NCBI GenBank assembly: GCA_041663585.1
Contig: JBAYMN010000006.1
Coordinates: 1 to 45,393 of the forward strand
Source of the DNA: JALOBO01 sp023228225
GTDB taxonomy: Bacteria > Bacillota > Clostridia > Christensenellales > UBA1242
Direction: 5' to 3'
Length of the DNA stretch: 45,393 nt
The position numbers were made by a program, and so were the translations under genes. Below are positions 13,686 through 22,715 of the stretch, piece after piece. Below the pieces are notes generated by a model. The model did not search any database and was not told the origin of the DNA. It saw only the letters and a program-made list of their open reading frames with translations. How positions within the stretch are numbered: position 1 is the first letter of the stretch; every line of letters begins with the position of its first letter.

Positions 13686-14840
13686 ATGAAAAAACTTTTC
13701 TCTTTAATTTTATTTATTGTTATGAGCATAAGTGGTTTGTACGGTGGAACAATAAAAACATTTGCCGAAGAGGGCATAGGTCCACAGATTATGGCAAAAT
13801 CCGCATACCTAATGGATTATAACACTGGTGCGGTTATTTATGAACAAGATAGTGAAAGACATTTACCCATTGCAAGTATGGTTAAGATTATGACGCTTTT
13901 ACTTACATATGAACATATTGATAAAGGAATGCTTTCGTTAAATCAAGAAATTTTAGTAAGTGAAAATGCGGCTGGCATGGGTGGTTCGCAAGTGTTTTTA
14001 GATGCCAACGCTATCTATAAACTAGAAGATTTGTTAAAGGGCGTAATCGTAGCATCTGCAAACGATGCAAGTGTGGCGCTTGCGGAAACTATTAGCGGAA
14101 GCGAAGAAAGTTTTGTAGTTTTAATGAATCAAAAAGCCACAGAACTTGGAATGACCAATACCAATTTTGCGAATTGTTCGGGGCTTCCTGCTGCAAATCA
14201 ATATTCTTGCGTAAAAGATGTTTCACTTGTTATGAAATCATTATTAAAACATTCACATTATTTTACTTTAAGTAAAATTTGGCTTCAAGATTTAGTTCAC
14301 CCTTCTGGCAGAAAGACTGAACTCGCTAATACTAATAAATTGGTACGTTACTATAAAGGTTGTGATGCTGGTAAAACTGGCTCTACAAATGAGGCGGGAT
14401 ACTGTGTAAGTGCTTCTGCAATAAAGGGCAATATGCGATTAATTGCCACTGTTGCAGGCTCTTCTAATAGTAAAGAACGCTTTGCATCTGCTAGTAATTT
14501 ATTTAATTATGGATTTGCTAATTATGAAAATAAAATAATTATTGAGGCATTATCACCACTAAAAGACAAACCAAGAGTAAGTGGTAGTAAGATAAAAGAG
14601 ATTGCAGTGGCATCAGAACAAAGTTATTACGCCTTATCCAAAAAAGGTGAACAGTCTGAATTTACTATTAATTATGAAATTAACAACAAGATTAAAGCAC
14701 CTATAAAAGTGGGACAAAGTGTAGGCAAAATAATTGTAATAAAAAATGGCACAGTTGTGTTTGAAACATCAATCATAGCACTTGAAAACGCAGATAAACA
14801 ATCATTCTTTGATACAATAAAAGAAATTTTTGGTGCATAA
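13686..14840 (+). CDS. dacF: D-alanyl-D-alanine carboxypeptidase, DacF-like
   Basis: 384 residues, secreted penicillin-binding protein that trims the terminal D-Ala of peptidoglycan stem peptides. Signal peptide at residues 1-28. Active-site motifs are S64-M-V-K67 (catalytic Ser), S124-A-N126 and K230-T-G232. The C-terminal beta-rich PBP5_C domain (about 285-370) probably sits above the membrane; no clear amphipathic anchor was checked. AAAGGAAGG precedes the ATG. In B. subtilis dacF heads the spoIIA operon; here spoIIAA-AB-AC do not follow, and a terminator comes next. A second family member lies at 18160-19305. Confidence 0.92.
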   Translation: MKKLFSLILFIVMSISGLYGGTIKTFAEEGIGPQIMAKSAYLMDYNTGAVIYEQDSERHLPIASMVKIMTLLLTYEHIDKGMLSLNQEILVSENAAGMGGSQVFLDANAIYKLEDLLKGVIVASANDASVALAETISGSEESFVVLMNQKATELGMTNTNFANCSGLPAANQYSCVKDVSLVMKSLLKHSHYFTLSKIWLQDLVHPSGRKTELANTNKLVRYYKGCDAGKTGSTNEAGYCVSASAIKGNMRLIATVAGSSNSKERFASASNLFNYGFANYENKIIIEALSPLKDKPRVSGSKIKEIAVASEQSYYALSKKGEQSEFTINYEINNKIKAPIKVGQSVGKIIVIKNGTVVFETSIIALENADKQSFFDTIKEIFGA

Positions 14841-14865
14841 AATAAAATCTACAAATTAACTCATA

Positions 14866-14904
14866 AAAATCGGAAACTTATACATTTTTGTTCCCGATTT
14901 TTTT
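14866..14904 (+). terminator. Terminator after dacF
   Basis: AAAAATCGGAAAC and GTTCCCGATTTTT pair with one bulge, then a T-run to 14904. Confidence 0.75.
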
Positions 14905-14934
14905 ATGCTTTGTAAGGCGTTTTTGACATTTTGG

Positions 14935-14963
14935 TTGACTTATATTATTTCATACTATATAAT
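14935..14963 (+). promoter_or_regulatory. SigA promoter placing the start at the first ATG
   Basis: TTGACT (14935-14940), 17-nt spacer, TATAAT (14958-14963). The predicted transcription start, 6-7 nt after the -10 box, coincides with the A of ATG 14970. Confidence 0.75.
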
Positions 14964-14969
14964 TGCCTT

Positions 14970-15635
14970 ATGTTAGATATTCTTTTATCCGATATGTCGG
15001 GCATTCAGATTTTAATATACTTATTGTCATTTTTGCTGGCAATTTTATTTGCACTTAGTTTGCATGAGTATGCTCATGCCTATATTGCTGTAAAACAAGG
15101 CGATATTACTCCAAAAGCACTTGGTAGATTATCATTAAATCCTCTAAGACACATTGACCCATTAGGATTTTTATTTTTAATGTTATTTGGTTTTGGGTGG
15201 GCAAAACCTGTACCCATTAATCCAACAAAATTTAAAAATTTTAGAAAAGGCTTGTTTTTAACTTCTATCGCTGGGGTTACTATGAATTTAATCCTAGCAA
15301 TATTTAGTATGGGTTTTTTGGTTTTAACTAATAAATATTTCAATAACAATAACAATGCAAGTTTGTTTTTACTGATTTTCTTTTTACAGTTTACCTATAT
15401 TAATATTGGGCTTGCAATATTTAATTTACTCCCAATTTATCCACTTGATGGATTTAATATGCTGGTATCTTGTCTTAAATTTAATAGCCCATTTTTAAAC
15501 TTTATGCGTAAGTACGGGACTTATATTTTGCTTGGGCTTATGATTTCTGGACTTTTATCAATTGGAATATCTTATGTAATAGATTTTATTGCAAACCCAC
15601 TAGAAATGTTTTGGAACTGGGTTTTTAGCATTTAG
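14970..15635 (+). CDS. Site-2 protease family zinc metalloprotease
   Basis: 221 residues with about five to six membrane segments. HEYAH gives the zinc ligands H32 and H36 with catalytic E33. The conserved NPLRHIDPLG loop and PLDG (D160, the third ligand) follow. It belongs to the short YwhC-like branch of the M50 peptidases, which cleave within membranes; the substrate is unknown, and it is not the SpoIVFB form. The frame is open from TTG 14931, but the promoter lies inside that extension, so ATG 14970 is used and the mRNA is probably leaderless (no Shine-Dalgarno). It stands just before scpA, a neighbourhood common in Bacillota. Confidence 0.88.
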   Translation: MLDILLSDMSGIQILIYLLSFLLAILFALSLHEYAHAYIAVKQGDITPKALGRLSLNPLRHIDPLGFLFLMLFGFGWAKPVPINPTKFKNFRKGLFLTSIAGVTMNLILAIFSMGFLVLTNKYFNNNNNASLFLLIFFLQFTYINIGLAIFNLLPIYPLDGFNMLVSCLKFNSPFLNFMRKYGTYILLGLMISGLLSIGISYVIDFIANPLEMFWNWVFSI

Positions 15636-15644
15636 GCGGAGAAT

Positions 15645-16436
15645 ATGGAAAACGAAGAAGAACTTATCACCACTGTGTATAATGATGCAGAAGATACAAT
15701 CGATGATGCCGATAAGTATAGGTTTAAATTAGAAAATTTTGAAGGTCCACTTGACTTATTATTACATTTAATTCACGAAGCAAAAATGGACATTAAAAAC
15801 ATTCAAATTTCCAAAATTACAGAGCAATATCTATCCTACTTATTTGAATTAAAAATATTTGAGTTAGAACCTACAAGTGAATTTGTACAAACAGCAGCAA
15901 CTCTATTAGAAATAAAATCTAGGTCAATGCTACCGCGCTTAGAAAATGAAGATAATGATGAACTCGACCCTGAAAAAAAATTAATTCTACAATTACAGCA
16001 ATACAAACTATTCAAAGAATCAGCACAAAAACTTGCAGAAATAGAGGAAACTGACCGATTTTACAGGCTACCAGATAAATCATCTGGCGAATACCGTTTT
16101 GTGCTTGGCTCTCTTACGCTTAATGGTTTGTTAGATGCTTTTAGCGATATTTTAATAAAAGTTGAAGAAAGAGAAGAGCCGACACAGTATAAAAAAATTG
16201 AAAAAGACCGTTTTACCGTAGCACAGAAAATTGCTTCAATAAAAGATGCTCTTATAATAAAAAAAAGTTTCTATTTTTCGGAATTATTTGAAAATGATTA
16301 TTCAAAGGGCGAAATTATTACAACATTTTTAGCATTATTAGAACTGTTGAAAATGCAGATTGTATACGCTGAGCAAGATGGAATTTATAAAAAAATAAAA
16401 ATAATTAGTGTTGAAGAGGAAAATATTGATGAATAA
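15645..16436 (+). CDS. scpA: Segregation and condensation protein A
   Basis: 263 residues, kleisin subunit that bridges SMC heads in the condensin complex. The N-terminal kleisin motif YRFKLENFEGPLDLLLHLI is at residues 25-43, followed by ISKITEQYLSYL and the TAATLLEIKSRSMLP helix. The C-terminal winged helix ends LLELLKMQIVYAEQDG. GGCGGAG precedes the ATG. The stop overlaps the scpB start by 8 nt, so the partners are translationally coupled. Confidence 0.95.
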   Translation: MENEEELITTVYNDAEDTIDDADKYRFKLENFEGPLDLLLHLIHEAKMDIKNIQISKITEQYLSYLFELKIFELEPTSEFVQTAATLLEIKSRSMLPRLENEDNDELDPEKKLILQLQQYKLFKESAQKLAEIEETDRFYRLPDKSSGEYRFVLGSLTLNGLLDAFSDILIKVEEREEPTQYKKIEKDRFTVAQKIASIKDALIIKKSFYFSELFENDYSKGEIITTFLALLELLKMQIVYAEQDGIYKKIKIISVEEENIDE

Positions 16437-17115
16437 ACTAAGTAATGTAATTTTATCTATACTGTTAATGTCTGGCGAAAGCGTTGCTATTAATGATATT
16501 ACTGAAAAACTTAATGTAATGCGTGCGGATATTGATAATGCAATAACAGACATTAAAAAAATGTATGGCAAAGAGAATGGCATTCATCTATTACATTTTA
16601 ATGATAAAATTCAATTGGCAACAAACCCCGATTATGCAGAAGAAATTGCCTCAGTATTAAATCCTATTAAGGAAAGGCAATTATCGAAAACCGCATTAGA
16701 AACCGCCGCTATAATTGCTTATAAGCAACCTGTTACACGCCTAGAAATTGAGGAAATTAGAGGCGTAAACAGTGACTATGCACTGCAATTATTGTTAAAG
16801 CATAGTTTGATTACTGTTATAGGCAGAAAAGATACAATTGGAAAACCGCTTTTATTTGGAACTACTGATGAATTTTTAAAGCGTTTTGATTTGACTTCTA
16901 TTTCGCAGTTGCCTGATTATGATGAATTATTAAATAGAATAAAATTAATACGCGAGAATGAAAACAAAGATGATTCGCTTTACAATAATTTTGTAATACC
17001 GGAAGAAGAACAAGTAGTAGATTATGTAGTAACACAAAGTGGGAAAGGCAAACTACCTGAGGATAGCGAAGTCTGCAAAACTGATACGGAGGAAAGTGAC
17101 ATTATAACCGCATAA
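16429..17115 (+). CDS. scpB: Segregation and condensation protein B
   Basis: 228 residues, accessory condensin subunit binding ScpA. Two winged-helix domains: the first near residues 1-80 (ILLMSGESVAINDITEKL), the second containing LSKTALETAAIIAYKQPVTRLEIEEIRGVNSDYALQLL (split here: LSKTALETAAIIAYKQP, then VTRLEIEEIRGV), which is the family signature. A non-conserved acidic tail of about 45 residues follows. The frame is open from 16408, but GAAGAGGAAAAT favours ATG 16429. A terminator follows at 17141. Confidence 0.94.
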   Translation: MNKLSNVILSILLMSGESVAINDITEKLNVMRADIDNAITDIKKMYGKENGIHLLHFNDKIQLATNPDYAEEIASVLNPIKERQLSKTALETAAIIAYKQPVTRLEIEEIRGVNSDYALQLLLKHSLITVIGRKDTIGKPLLFGTTDEFLKRFDLTSISQLPDYDELLNRIKLIRENENKDDSLYNNFVIPEEEQVVDYVVTQSGKGKLPEDSEVCKTDTEESDIITA

Positions 17116-17140
17116 TTTAATATAAATATTAAAACAATTA

Positions 17141-17174
17141 AAAATGCATAGCAAATCAGCAAATGCATTTTTTT
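17141..17174 (+). terminator. Terminator after scpB
   Basis: AAAATGCAT (17141-17149) and ATGCATTTT (17163-17171), continuing into a T-run to 17174. Confidence 0.75.
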
Positions 17175-17199
17175 TATTGCAATTACAAATAATATTTTT

Positions 17200-17775
17200 A
17201 TGAAAGTATTGTTAATTATCATAATAATTTTATTCATATTATTGTTTACGCCGATAGTTTATTATGTTAAAGCAGACATTAATTTATTATGTGGAAAAGC
17301 ACAAGTCTTAGCAAAAATATTTGGAATAACTATTATTAAGGGTAATTTAAGTTTAGAATATGATGCAAAGTTAAAATACATAAGTATAAAAGGTAAAGAA
17401 TCTATTATTAAAATAATTGATGATAGCGAATTTATGAATTTTTTAGATGCATTTATATCAATAATGCTAAAAAAGATTATAGTTTATAGTTTATATTTAA
17501 ATTTTATATTTGGTTCAATAATAAATGCTGCAAGTGTGGGGCTTGTATGTAGTGCATATATGACATTAATAAATACACTATGTGCTATAAATTATAACAA
17601 ATTAAAGCATACTAACTTTGATATTATGCCACTTTATACTGAAAACGCAATAAAATTCAATTTTTTAGCAAGTGGACACTTTACATTATTTCAAATAATA
17701 TCTGCAATTATAAAAGCTTTGACCTACTTAATTATAAAAAATAAAAAGGCGGTAACAAATAATGAACTTAAATGA
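17200..17775 (+). CDS. DUF2953-like membrane-anchored protein (YtfI-like)
   Basis: 191 residues. One N-terminal membrane segment (3-20) is followed by a beta-rich domain starting YYVKADINLLCGKAQVLAKI, a pattern of DUF2953. The C-terminal part is hydrophobic. In B. subtilis the DUF2953 protein YtfI is encoded next to ytfJ, exactly as here, which is most of the evidence. Function unknown, presumed sporulation-related. It overlaps ytfJ by 14 nt. No Shine-Dalgarno sequence precedes ATG 17200. Confidence 0.6.
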   Translation: MKVLLIIIIILFILLFTPIVYYVKADINLLCGKAQVLAKIFGITIIKGNLSLEYDAKLKYISIKGKESIIKIIDDSEFMNFLDAFISIMLKKIIVYSLYLNFIFGSIINAASVGLVCSAYMTLINTLCAINYNKLKHTNFDIMPLYTENAIKFNFLASGHFTLFQIISAIIKALTYLIIKNKKAVTNNELK

Positions 17776-18148
17776 AAAACATCCAATAGAAAAACTTATG
17801 GGTGAAGCAATGGAAAGAATTAAAACTGTAATTGATGTTGATACAATAATCGGCGAGCCTATTATATCACCAAATGGCAGTACAGTTGTGCCTGTATCAA
17901 AAGTTAGTGTAGGTTTTCTTTCGGGCGGGGGAGAATATAACGAAACAACTTTTAAAAAAACCGATCGCGATTATCCCTTTGCTGGTGGCTCAGGTGTAGG
18001 TTTTACTGTAACCCCAATAGGCTTTTTAAATTTGTCAGGTGATGAAATAAAAATGATTAATGCAAAATGTCCTGATCACCCTTATGAGCATTTAACAGAA
18101 TTATTTACTAAACTTATAGAGGTAATAACCGAAGCAATTAAAAAATGA
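17762..18148 (+). CDS. ytfJ: YtfJ/GerW-family sporulation protein
   Basis: 128 residues (B. subtilis YtfJ/GerW about 150). It has the family core VDVDTIIGEPIISPNGSTVV followed by PVSKVSVGFLSGGGEY, then GGSGVGFTVTPIGFL. GerW is a forespore protein needed for proper spore germination. The N-terminal LMGEAMERIKTV helix is typical. AAAGGCGG precedes the ATG, inside the end of the ytfI-like gene. Its stop overlaps an ATG of the next frame (ATGA), but the next gene probably starts at 18160. Confidence 0.92.
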   Translation: MNLNEKHPIEKLMGEAMERIKTVIDVDTIIGEPIISPNGSTVVPVSKVSVGFLSGGGEYNETTFKKTDRDYPFAGGSGVGFTVTPIGFLNLSGDEIKMINAKCPDHPYEHLTELFTKLIEVITEAIKK

Positions 18149-18159
18149 GGGGAATATTT

Positions 18160-19305
18160 ATGGCCTTTTTTAAGCGAATAAGCAAAATATTTTTAATTTG
18201 TTTAACTTGTTTTTTAATAGTTAATAGTATTTCTGTGTCTTATATAGTGCAAAAATATTCTTATGCCGATGCTTTATGCTCTGGAAAATCAATGCTGGTG
18301 ATGGAAAGCAATTCTAAACGAGTGCTATACAGTAAAAATATGAATGTTAAACTCCCTATGGCTAGCACTACAAAAGTTATTACGGCTTTAACAGTTATTA
18401 TTAATTGTACTAATTTAAATGAGATAATACGCATTAATGACAAGGCGGTAGGGGTAGAAGGTTCATCTATATATTTAAAGAGAGGTGAAAATATAAGTGT
18501 AATTGACTTACTGTACGGGCTTATGTTATCTTCTGGCAATGATTCGGCAACCGCTCTTGCATACCATGTAGGAGGCAGTATAGAGGGTTTTGCCTCACTT
18601 ATGAATAACCTTGCAGAAAAACTTGGTGCAGTAAATAGTCACTTTGTCAATCCTCACGGATTAGATAATCCCGAACATTATACAACAGCATACGATTTAG
18701 CATTAATTTCATCGTATGCTATTAATAACGATACATTTCGAGAAATAGTATCTACTAGACAAAAAAGAATAGGGGAAGGAGATAATATTAGACTTGTAGT
18801 AAATAAAAATAAACTTTTAAAAAGTCTTGATGGGGCGATTGGCATTAAAACTGGGTTTACAAAACGAGCAGGGCGTTGTTTAGTTAGTGCCGCCGAACGA
18901 AACGGAATGCGTATTGTATGCGTTGTGTTATGTTGTGGTCCTATGTTTGAAGAGAGTGCGGTTCTTATTAATAAAGCATTTTTAGAATTTCAAAATTATG
19001 AAGTTTTACCACCATATCAATACATTACCACTATACCAGTAGAAAACGGTCAAAAAGATGAAGTATATGTGTATTCTGTAAAGTCATTTAATTATCCAAT
19101 TAAAGATGAAGAAAACATAAATATTAATGTGATTTACGATATGCCAAATAAATTAATAGCACCTGTCGAAAAAAACGAGATTATAGGCGAAATAAAAGTT
19201 TTTTATGAAAATCATTTGATTTTTTCCGAAAAAATATATAGTATGGAAGAGATAAATACTATCAATATTTTAAGTGGCTTTGAAAAAATTGTAAAAAAAT
19301 GGTAA
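18160..19305 (+). CDS. dacB: D-alanyl-D-alanine carboxypeptidase, DacB-like
   Basis: 381 residues (B. subtilis DacB 382). Signal peptide or membrane anchor at residues 1-35, then S69-T-T-K72, S125-G-N127 and K230-T-G232 active-site motifs. DacB regulates cross-linking of spore cortex peptidoglycan, and its usual neighbours are ytfJ or scpB and rluB, matched here. The spmA and spmB genes that commonly follow dacB are missing. The frame opens at ATG 18145, but GAGGGGAA at 18147-18154 points to ATG 18160. It is 28 nt upstream of rluB. Confidence 0.92.
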   Translation: MAFFKRISKIFLICLTCFLIVNSISVSYIVQKYSYADALCSGKSMLVMESNSKRVLYSKNMNVKLPMASTTKVITALTVIINCTNLNEIIRINDKAVGVEGSSIYLKRGENISVIDLLYGLMLSSGNDSATALAYHVGGSIEGFASLMNNLAEKLGAVNSHFVNPHGLDNPEHYTTAYDLALISSYAINNDTFREIVSTRQKRIGEGDNIRLVVNKNKLLKSLDGAIGIKTGFTKRAGRCLVSAAERNGMRIVCVVLCCGPMFEESAVLINKAFLEFQNYEVLPPYQYITTIPVENGQKDEVYVYSVKSFNYPIKDEENININVIYDMPNKLIAPVEKNEIIGEIKVFYENHLIFSEKIYSMEEINTINILSGFEKIVKKW

Positions 19306-19333
19306 TATCATTAAAATGACTGAGGGAATAGAA

Positions 19334-20044
19334 ATGCGTTTGAACAAGTTTCTGGCAAGGTGCGGAGTTGCGTCACGCCGATCAAGTGATTTATTAATAA
19401 ATAACGGTAAAGTTACAGTTAACGGCAAACTAGCAAATGCAATGGGTATTATTATTAATCCGGATAAAGATATTGTTACCTGTAACGGCGTGGTAGTTGA
19501 ATTTGCACAAGATATTGTGTATTATATGCTAAATAAGCCCAAGGGCTATGTAACCACAGTTACCGACCCATACAACAGGCCCACAGTTATGCAACTATTA
19601 AGTGGCATAAATCTGCGGGTTTTTCCTATTGGAAGGCTTGATTTTGCTACCGAAGGATTGCTACTTATTACTAATGATGGGGACCTAACAAATAAACTTA
19701 CGCACCCCAGCCATAATATACAAAAAATTTATCAAGTTACAGTAACTGGCACACTTAATGAAAATAATATTAAAGAATTAGAATCTGGTATGGTTATAGA
19801 TGGATATAAAACCGCACCCGCAAGCGTTGAAATTATAACACAGTTAGAAAATAGTATTGATGTCAATGTTAAAATACATGAAGGCAGAAATAGACAAGTT
19901 AGAAAAATGTTTGAGCAAATAGGTAAAGAAATTACTCATTTAAAGCGTGTTCAGATAGGCGAAATTAAACTAGGCAAGTTAAAACGAGGCGAATATAGGG
20001 CGCTCACCAAAGATGAAATTAATTATTTAAAGAATATTAAGTAA
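19334..20044 (+). CDS. rluB: rRNA pseudouridine synthase RluB
   Basis: 236 residues. N-terminal S4 RNA-binding domain (MRLNKFLARCGVASRRSSD, residues 1-60), then the RsuA/RluB catalytic domain with PIGRLDFATEGLLLITNDGD, where D103 is the catalytic Asp, and EGRNRQVRKMFEQIG near the C-terminus. It isomerises a uridine in 23S rRNA. TGAGGGA before ATG 19334 fixes the start; the frame itself opens at 19316. No terminator separates it clearly from dacB. Confidence 0.93.
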   Translation: MRLNKFLARCGVASRRSSDLLINNGKVTVNGKLANAMGIIINPDKDIVTCNGVVVEFAQDIVYYMLNKPKGYVTTVTDPYNRPTVMQLLSGINLRVFPIGRLDFATEGLLLITNDGDLTNKLTHPSHNIQKIYQVTVTGTLNENNIKELESGMVIDGYKTAPASVEIITQLENSIDVNVKIHEGRNRQVRKMFEQIGKEITHLKRVQIGEIKLGKLKRGEYRALTKDEINYLKNIK

Positions 20045-20094
20045 ATATCTTACTATTAACAAAAATTGTAAATTAAAACAATTAAAAAGAACTG

Positions 20095-20126
20095 TTTTTT
20101 TGAGCAAAACATTTGCTTAAAAAAAT
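20095..20126. repeat. A/T-flanked hairpin between rluB and cmk
   Basis: TTTTTTTGAGCAAA and TTTGCTTAAAAAAA pair with one bulge around ACA. With T-rich flanks it could terminate leftward or rightward transcripts weakly. Confidence 0.4.
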
Positions 20127-20168
20127 TTGAAATTTTATACTATCTTAAATAATGTTTTAGGAGCGTAT

Positions 20169-20837
20169 ATGACTAGTATTACAATAGATGGACCAGCAGG
20201 AGCGGGTAAAACTACTGTTGCAAAGGCGTTAAGCGAAAAATTGGGCTATATTTATTTTAATACTGGTGCGGTTTACAGATCAATCGCATATTGCTATTTA
20301 GTTAATCCTTTTGATTTGACTAAAACTATAAAACTAAAAAAATTTTTATCACAAATTAATTTAAAAATAATAAATAAAAATAATGTTCAATTTATATGGT
20401 TAGATAATATTGATATAACTCAAAAATTATCAACTCCCGAAATGGATTATTGGTCATCTAAAATATCGCAGTATAAAGAAGTGCGAGAGTTTGCGGTATC
20501 TTTACAAAGAAATTTTGCATATCACCAAAATATAGTCATAGAAGGACGTGATATAGGCTCTAATGTGTTACCTAATGCCAAATTTAAGTTTTATCTTACC
20601 GCAAGTGTAGATGTGCGAGCAAAGCGGAGGCGAAAGCAATATTTAGAGCAGGGTGGCGAATATGCGTTAATTTCTTACGAAAAAATATTGCAAGATATAA
20701 TAGAGCGAGATAAAACAGATACCGAGCGAGCAATTTCGCCATTAATAGTACCAAAGGGGGCAATTATTATTAATAGTGACCGATTGACAATATTAGAAGT
20801 GGTTAATAATATGTTTAATATTTGTAAGGGCGGATAA
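20169..20837 (+). CDS. cmk: Cytidylate kinase
   Basis: 222 residues, phosphorylates CMP and dCMP. P-loop GPAGAGKTT at residues 7-15, FNTGAVYRSIAY for the nucleotide site, EGRDIGSNVLPNAKFKFYL and ASVDVRAKRRRKQ for the lid. The length is normal. The frame opens at 20127, but GGAGCG before ATG 20169 and the family N-terminus (MTSITIDGPAG) set the start. Ends 1 nt before plsC, so they are co-transcribed; the cmk-plsC-S1 order is common in clostridia. Confidence 0.94.
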   Translation: MTSITIDGPAGAGKTTVAKALSEKLGYIYFNTGAVYRSIAYCYLVNPFDLTKTIKLKKFLSQINLKIINKNNVQFIWLDNIDITQKLSTPEMDYWSSKISQYKEVREFAVSLQRNFAYHQNIVIEGRDIGSNVLPNAKFKFYLTASVDVRAKRRRKQYLEQGGEYALISYEKILQDIIERDKTDTERAISPLIVPKGAIIINSDRLTILEVVNNMFNICKGG

Positions 20838-20838
20838 A

Positions 20839-21435
20839 ATGTTTTATAAAATTATAAGATTTTTATTATATTTGCCAATTAAAATTTTGTACCCAACAAA
20901 ATTTATAAATTTAGAAAATTTGCCTAAAAACCGTGCAATACTAGTATGCAATCATTTTACGCTTGTTGATATTTTGATTTTGATTGTTTTAATTAAGCGA
21001 CCACTATACACTTGGGCTAAAAAAGAATTATTTAAAAATAATTTTATGGCATGGTGTTATAAATCTATGCGCGGAATACCAGTAGATAGAATAAACACAG
21101 GGCTAAGCACAATAAAAAAATCCATTGAAGTTTTACAAAACGAAAAATTATTATGCATTTTTCCGGAAGGAACTCGCAATAACACAAATCAAGAAAAAAT
21201 TAAAATAAAAAATGGTGTAATTTTGGTTGCTTTAAAAGCCAAATCACCAATAATTCCTTCTATTTTTATTAAAAAACCAAAAATTTTTACACAAAATTAT
21301 TTGATTATAGGTCAGCCTGTAAGTTTAGATAAATTCTATAACGGAGAAAATAACAAAAAAATTTTGAGTGATGCAGGCAAGTGTTTATCCGAAAAAATGG
21401 AAGAATTGAGAAATAATTTTTTTAAAAACAGTTAA
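20839..21435 (+). CDS. plsC: 1-acyl-sn-glycerol-3-phosphate acyltransferase
   Basis: 198 residues, makes phosphatidic acid at the membrane. The acyltransferase motif I is CNHFTLVD with H39 and D44. Motif III is FPEGTR at 108-113. A hydrophobic N-terminus (about 5-20) anchors it. In many clostridia cmk-plsC is followed by ispH and an S1 protein; ispH is missing between plsC and the S1 gene here. Confidence 0.9.
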   Translation: MFYKIIRFLLYLPIKILYPTKFINLENLPKNRAILVCNHFTLVDILILIVLIKRPLYTWAKKELFKNNFMAWCYKSMRGIPVDRINTGLSTIKKSIEVLQNEKLLCIFPEGTRNNTNQEKIKIKNGVILVALKAKSPIIPSIFIKKPKIFTQNYLIIGQPVSLDKFYNGENNKKILSDAGKCLSEKMEELRNNFFKNS

Positions 21436-21459
21436 AATAATAATATTAGGCATATTTGG

Positions 21460-21488
21460 TTGTAAAAAAAAAACAATTCTGTTATACT
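21460..21488 (+). promoter_or_regulatory. Promoter of the S1-domain gene
   Basis: TTGTAA (21460-21465), 17-nt spacer, TATACT (21483-21488), about 60 nt before ATG 21548. Confidence 0.65.
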
Positions 21489-21547
21489 ACACTCGTTGTA
21501 AATTAATTTAATAACACTATACTATAATTTAAAGGACAAATATAAAA

Positions 21548-22645
21548 ATGGAAACAACGTTTACCAAAGAAGATAACTTTAAAGATTTATTTGAGAGTAC
21601 ATTTACAAGTTACGCCAAGGGCAAACTGTTAAAAGGCAAAGTCGTTGCAGTAACTAGTTTGGGTATTGTGGTAAATATAGGCGGTAAGAAAGACGGCTTT
21701 ATTGAAAATGCTCAAATTAAACCTGATGAACTTGCCAAAATTATAATAGATGAAGAAATTTATGCCCTAGTTCTTGATAGTACTGCCGGCGAAAACGGTT
21801 GCATTTTACTTTCAAAAATTAAAGCAGATGAAGTTGTAAAATCTGATGAAATTGCACTTACAGTTAAAGAGAACGATGAGTTTGAACTTATAATTGATTC
21901 CGCGGTAAAAGGCGGTTTAGTTGCTAAACTAGGCTCATTTAAAGTGTTTATTCCACTAAGTCATGTATCTACTAAGTTCATAAAAGATTTAAGCGTATAC
22001 ATCGGCAAACAATTTAAAGTTACTGTACTTGAAATTGATCATTTAGAAAAACGAATTACTGCCTCCATTAAAGTTTCTGCCGAACGCGACAGAAATAAAG
22101 TTGAAAGTAATTTTTGGAATAATATTTTTACAAATAAAATTGTAAAAGGTATTGTAAAGCGTTTTGCTGCTTTTGGTGCATTTATAGATGTTGACGGTAT
22201 AGATTGCCTTGCTCACATTTCAGATTTATCATATGATAAAATTGCTACACCGTCAGATGTGTTAGAACTTGACAAGACTTATGATTTTAAAGTTCTTAGT
22301 GTAGATAAGGAGTCAAGAAGAGTTTCATTAGGCTACAAACAACTTATGCCACACCCAGCAGAAGAACTTTTTAAGAAATATAGTGTCGGACAAGTAGTAA
22401 AAGGTAAAGTTGTTAAACTATTTCCATTTGGTGCGCTTATTGAATTAGAAAAAAATGTAGATGGTTTATTACATTTATCCGAAGCCTCACACATTTATAT
22501 CAAAAACATTAATGAAGTAGCAAAAGTTGGCGATGAACTTGAAGTTAAAATTATTAGCATTGATATTGAAAATAGAAAAATTTCTTTCAGTTTGAAAGCA
22601 CTTGAAGATTACACTAATGTTACTACCGATACAGAAAATGAGTAA
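21548..22645 (+). CDS. Four-S1-domain RNA-binding protein (ribosomal protein S1-like)
   Basis: 365 residues with four S1 (OB-fold) units at about 24-92, 108-176, 194-263 and 280-350. The third and fourth are canonical (KGIVKRFAAFGAFIDVDG; KGKVVKLFPFGALIELEKN). The first two are more divergent. It probably binds mRNA and may aid translation, as the S1-like proteins of Bacillota do, but it is shorter than the six-domain enterobacterial S1. The gene has its own promoter and AAAGGAC upstream of the ATG. Context after cmk-plsC agrees with the clostridial rpsA-like gene, though not fused to ispH. Confidence 0.87.
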   Translation: METTFTKEDNFKDLFESTFTSYAKGKLLKGKVVAVTSLGIVVNIGGKKDGFIENAQIKPDELAKIIIDEEIYALVLDSTAGENGCILLSKIKADEVVKSDEIALTVKENDEFELIIDSAVKGGLVAKLGSFKVFIPLSHVSTKFIKDLSVYIGKQFKVTVLEIDHLEKRITASIKVSAERDRNKVESNFWNNIFTNKIVKGIVKRFAAFGAFIDVDGIDCLAHISDLSYDKIATPSDVLELDKTYDFKVLSVDKESRRVSLGYKQLMPHPAEELFKKYSVGQVVKGKVVKLFPFGALIELEKNVDGLLHLSEASHIYIKNINEVAKVGDELEVKIISIDIENRKISFSLKALEDYTNVTTDTENE

Positions 22646-22715
22646 TATAGGTTGGATTGTGTTATTAACTGGCATTAGGTCATTAAAATACAATTTCTTT
22701 TTAAAGTAGGTTAAC

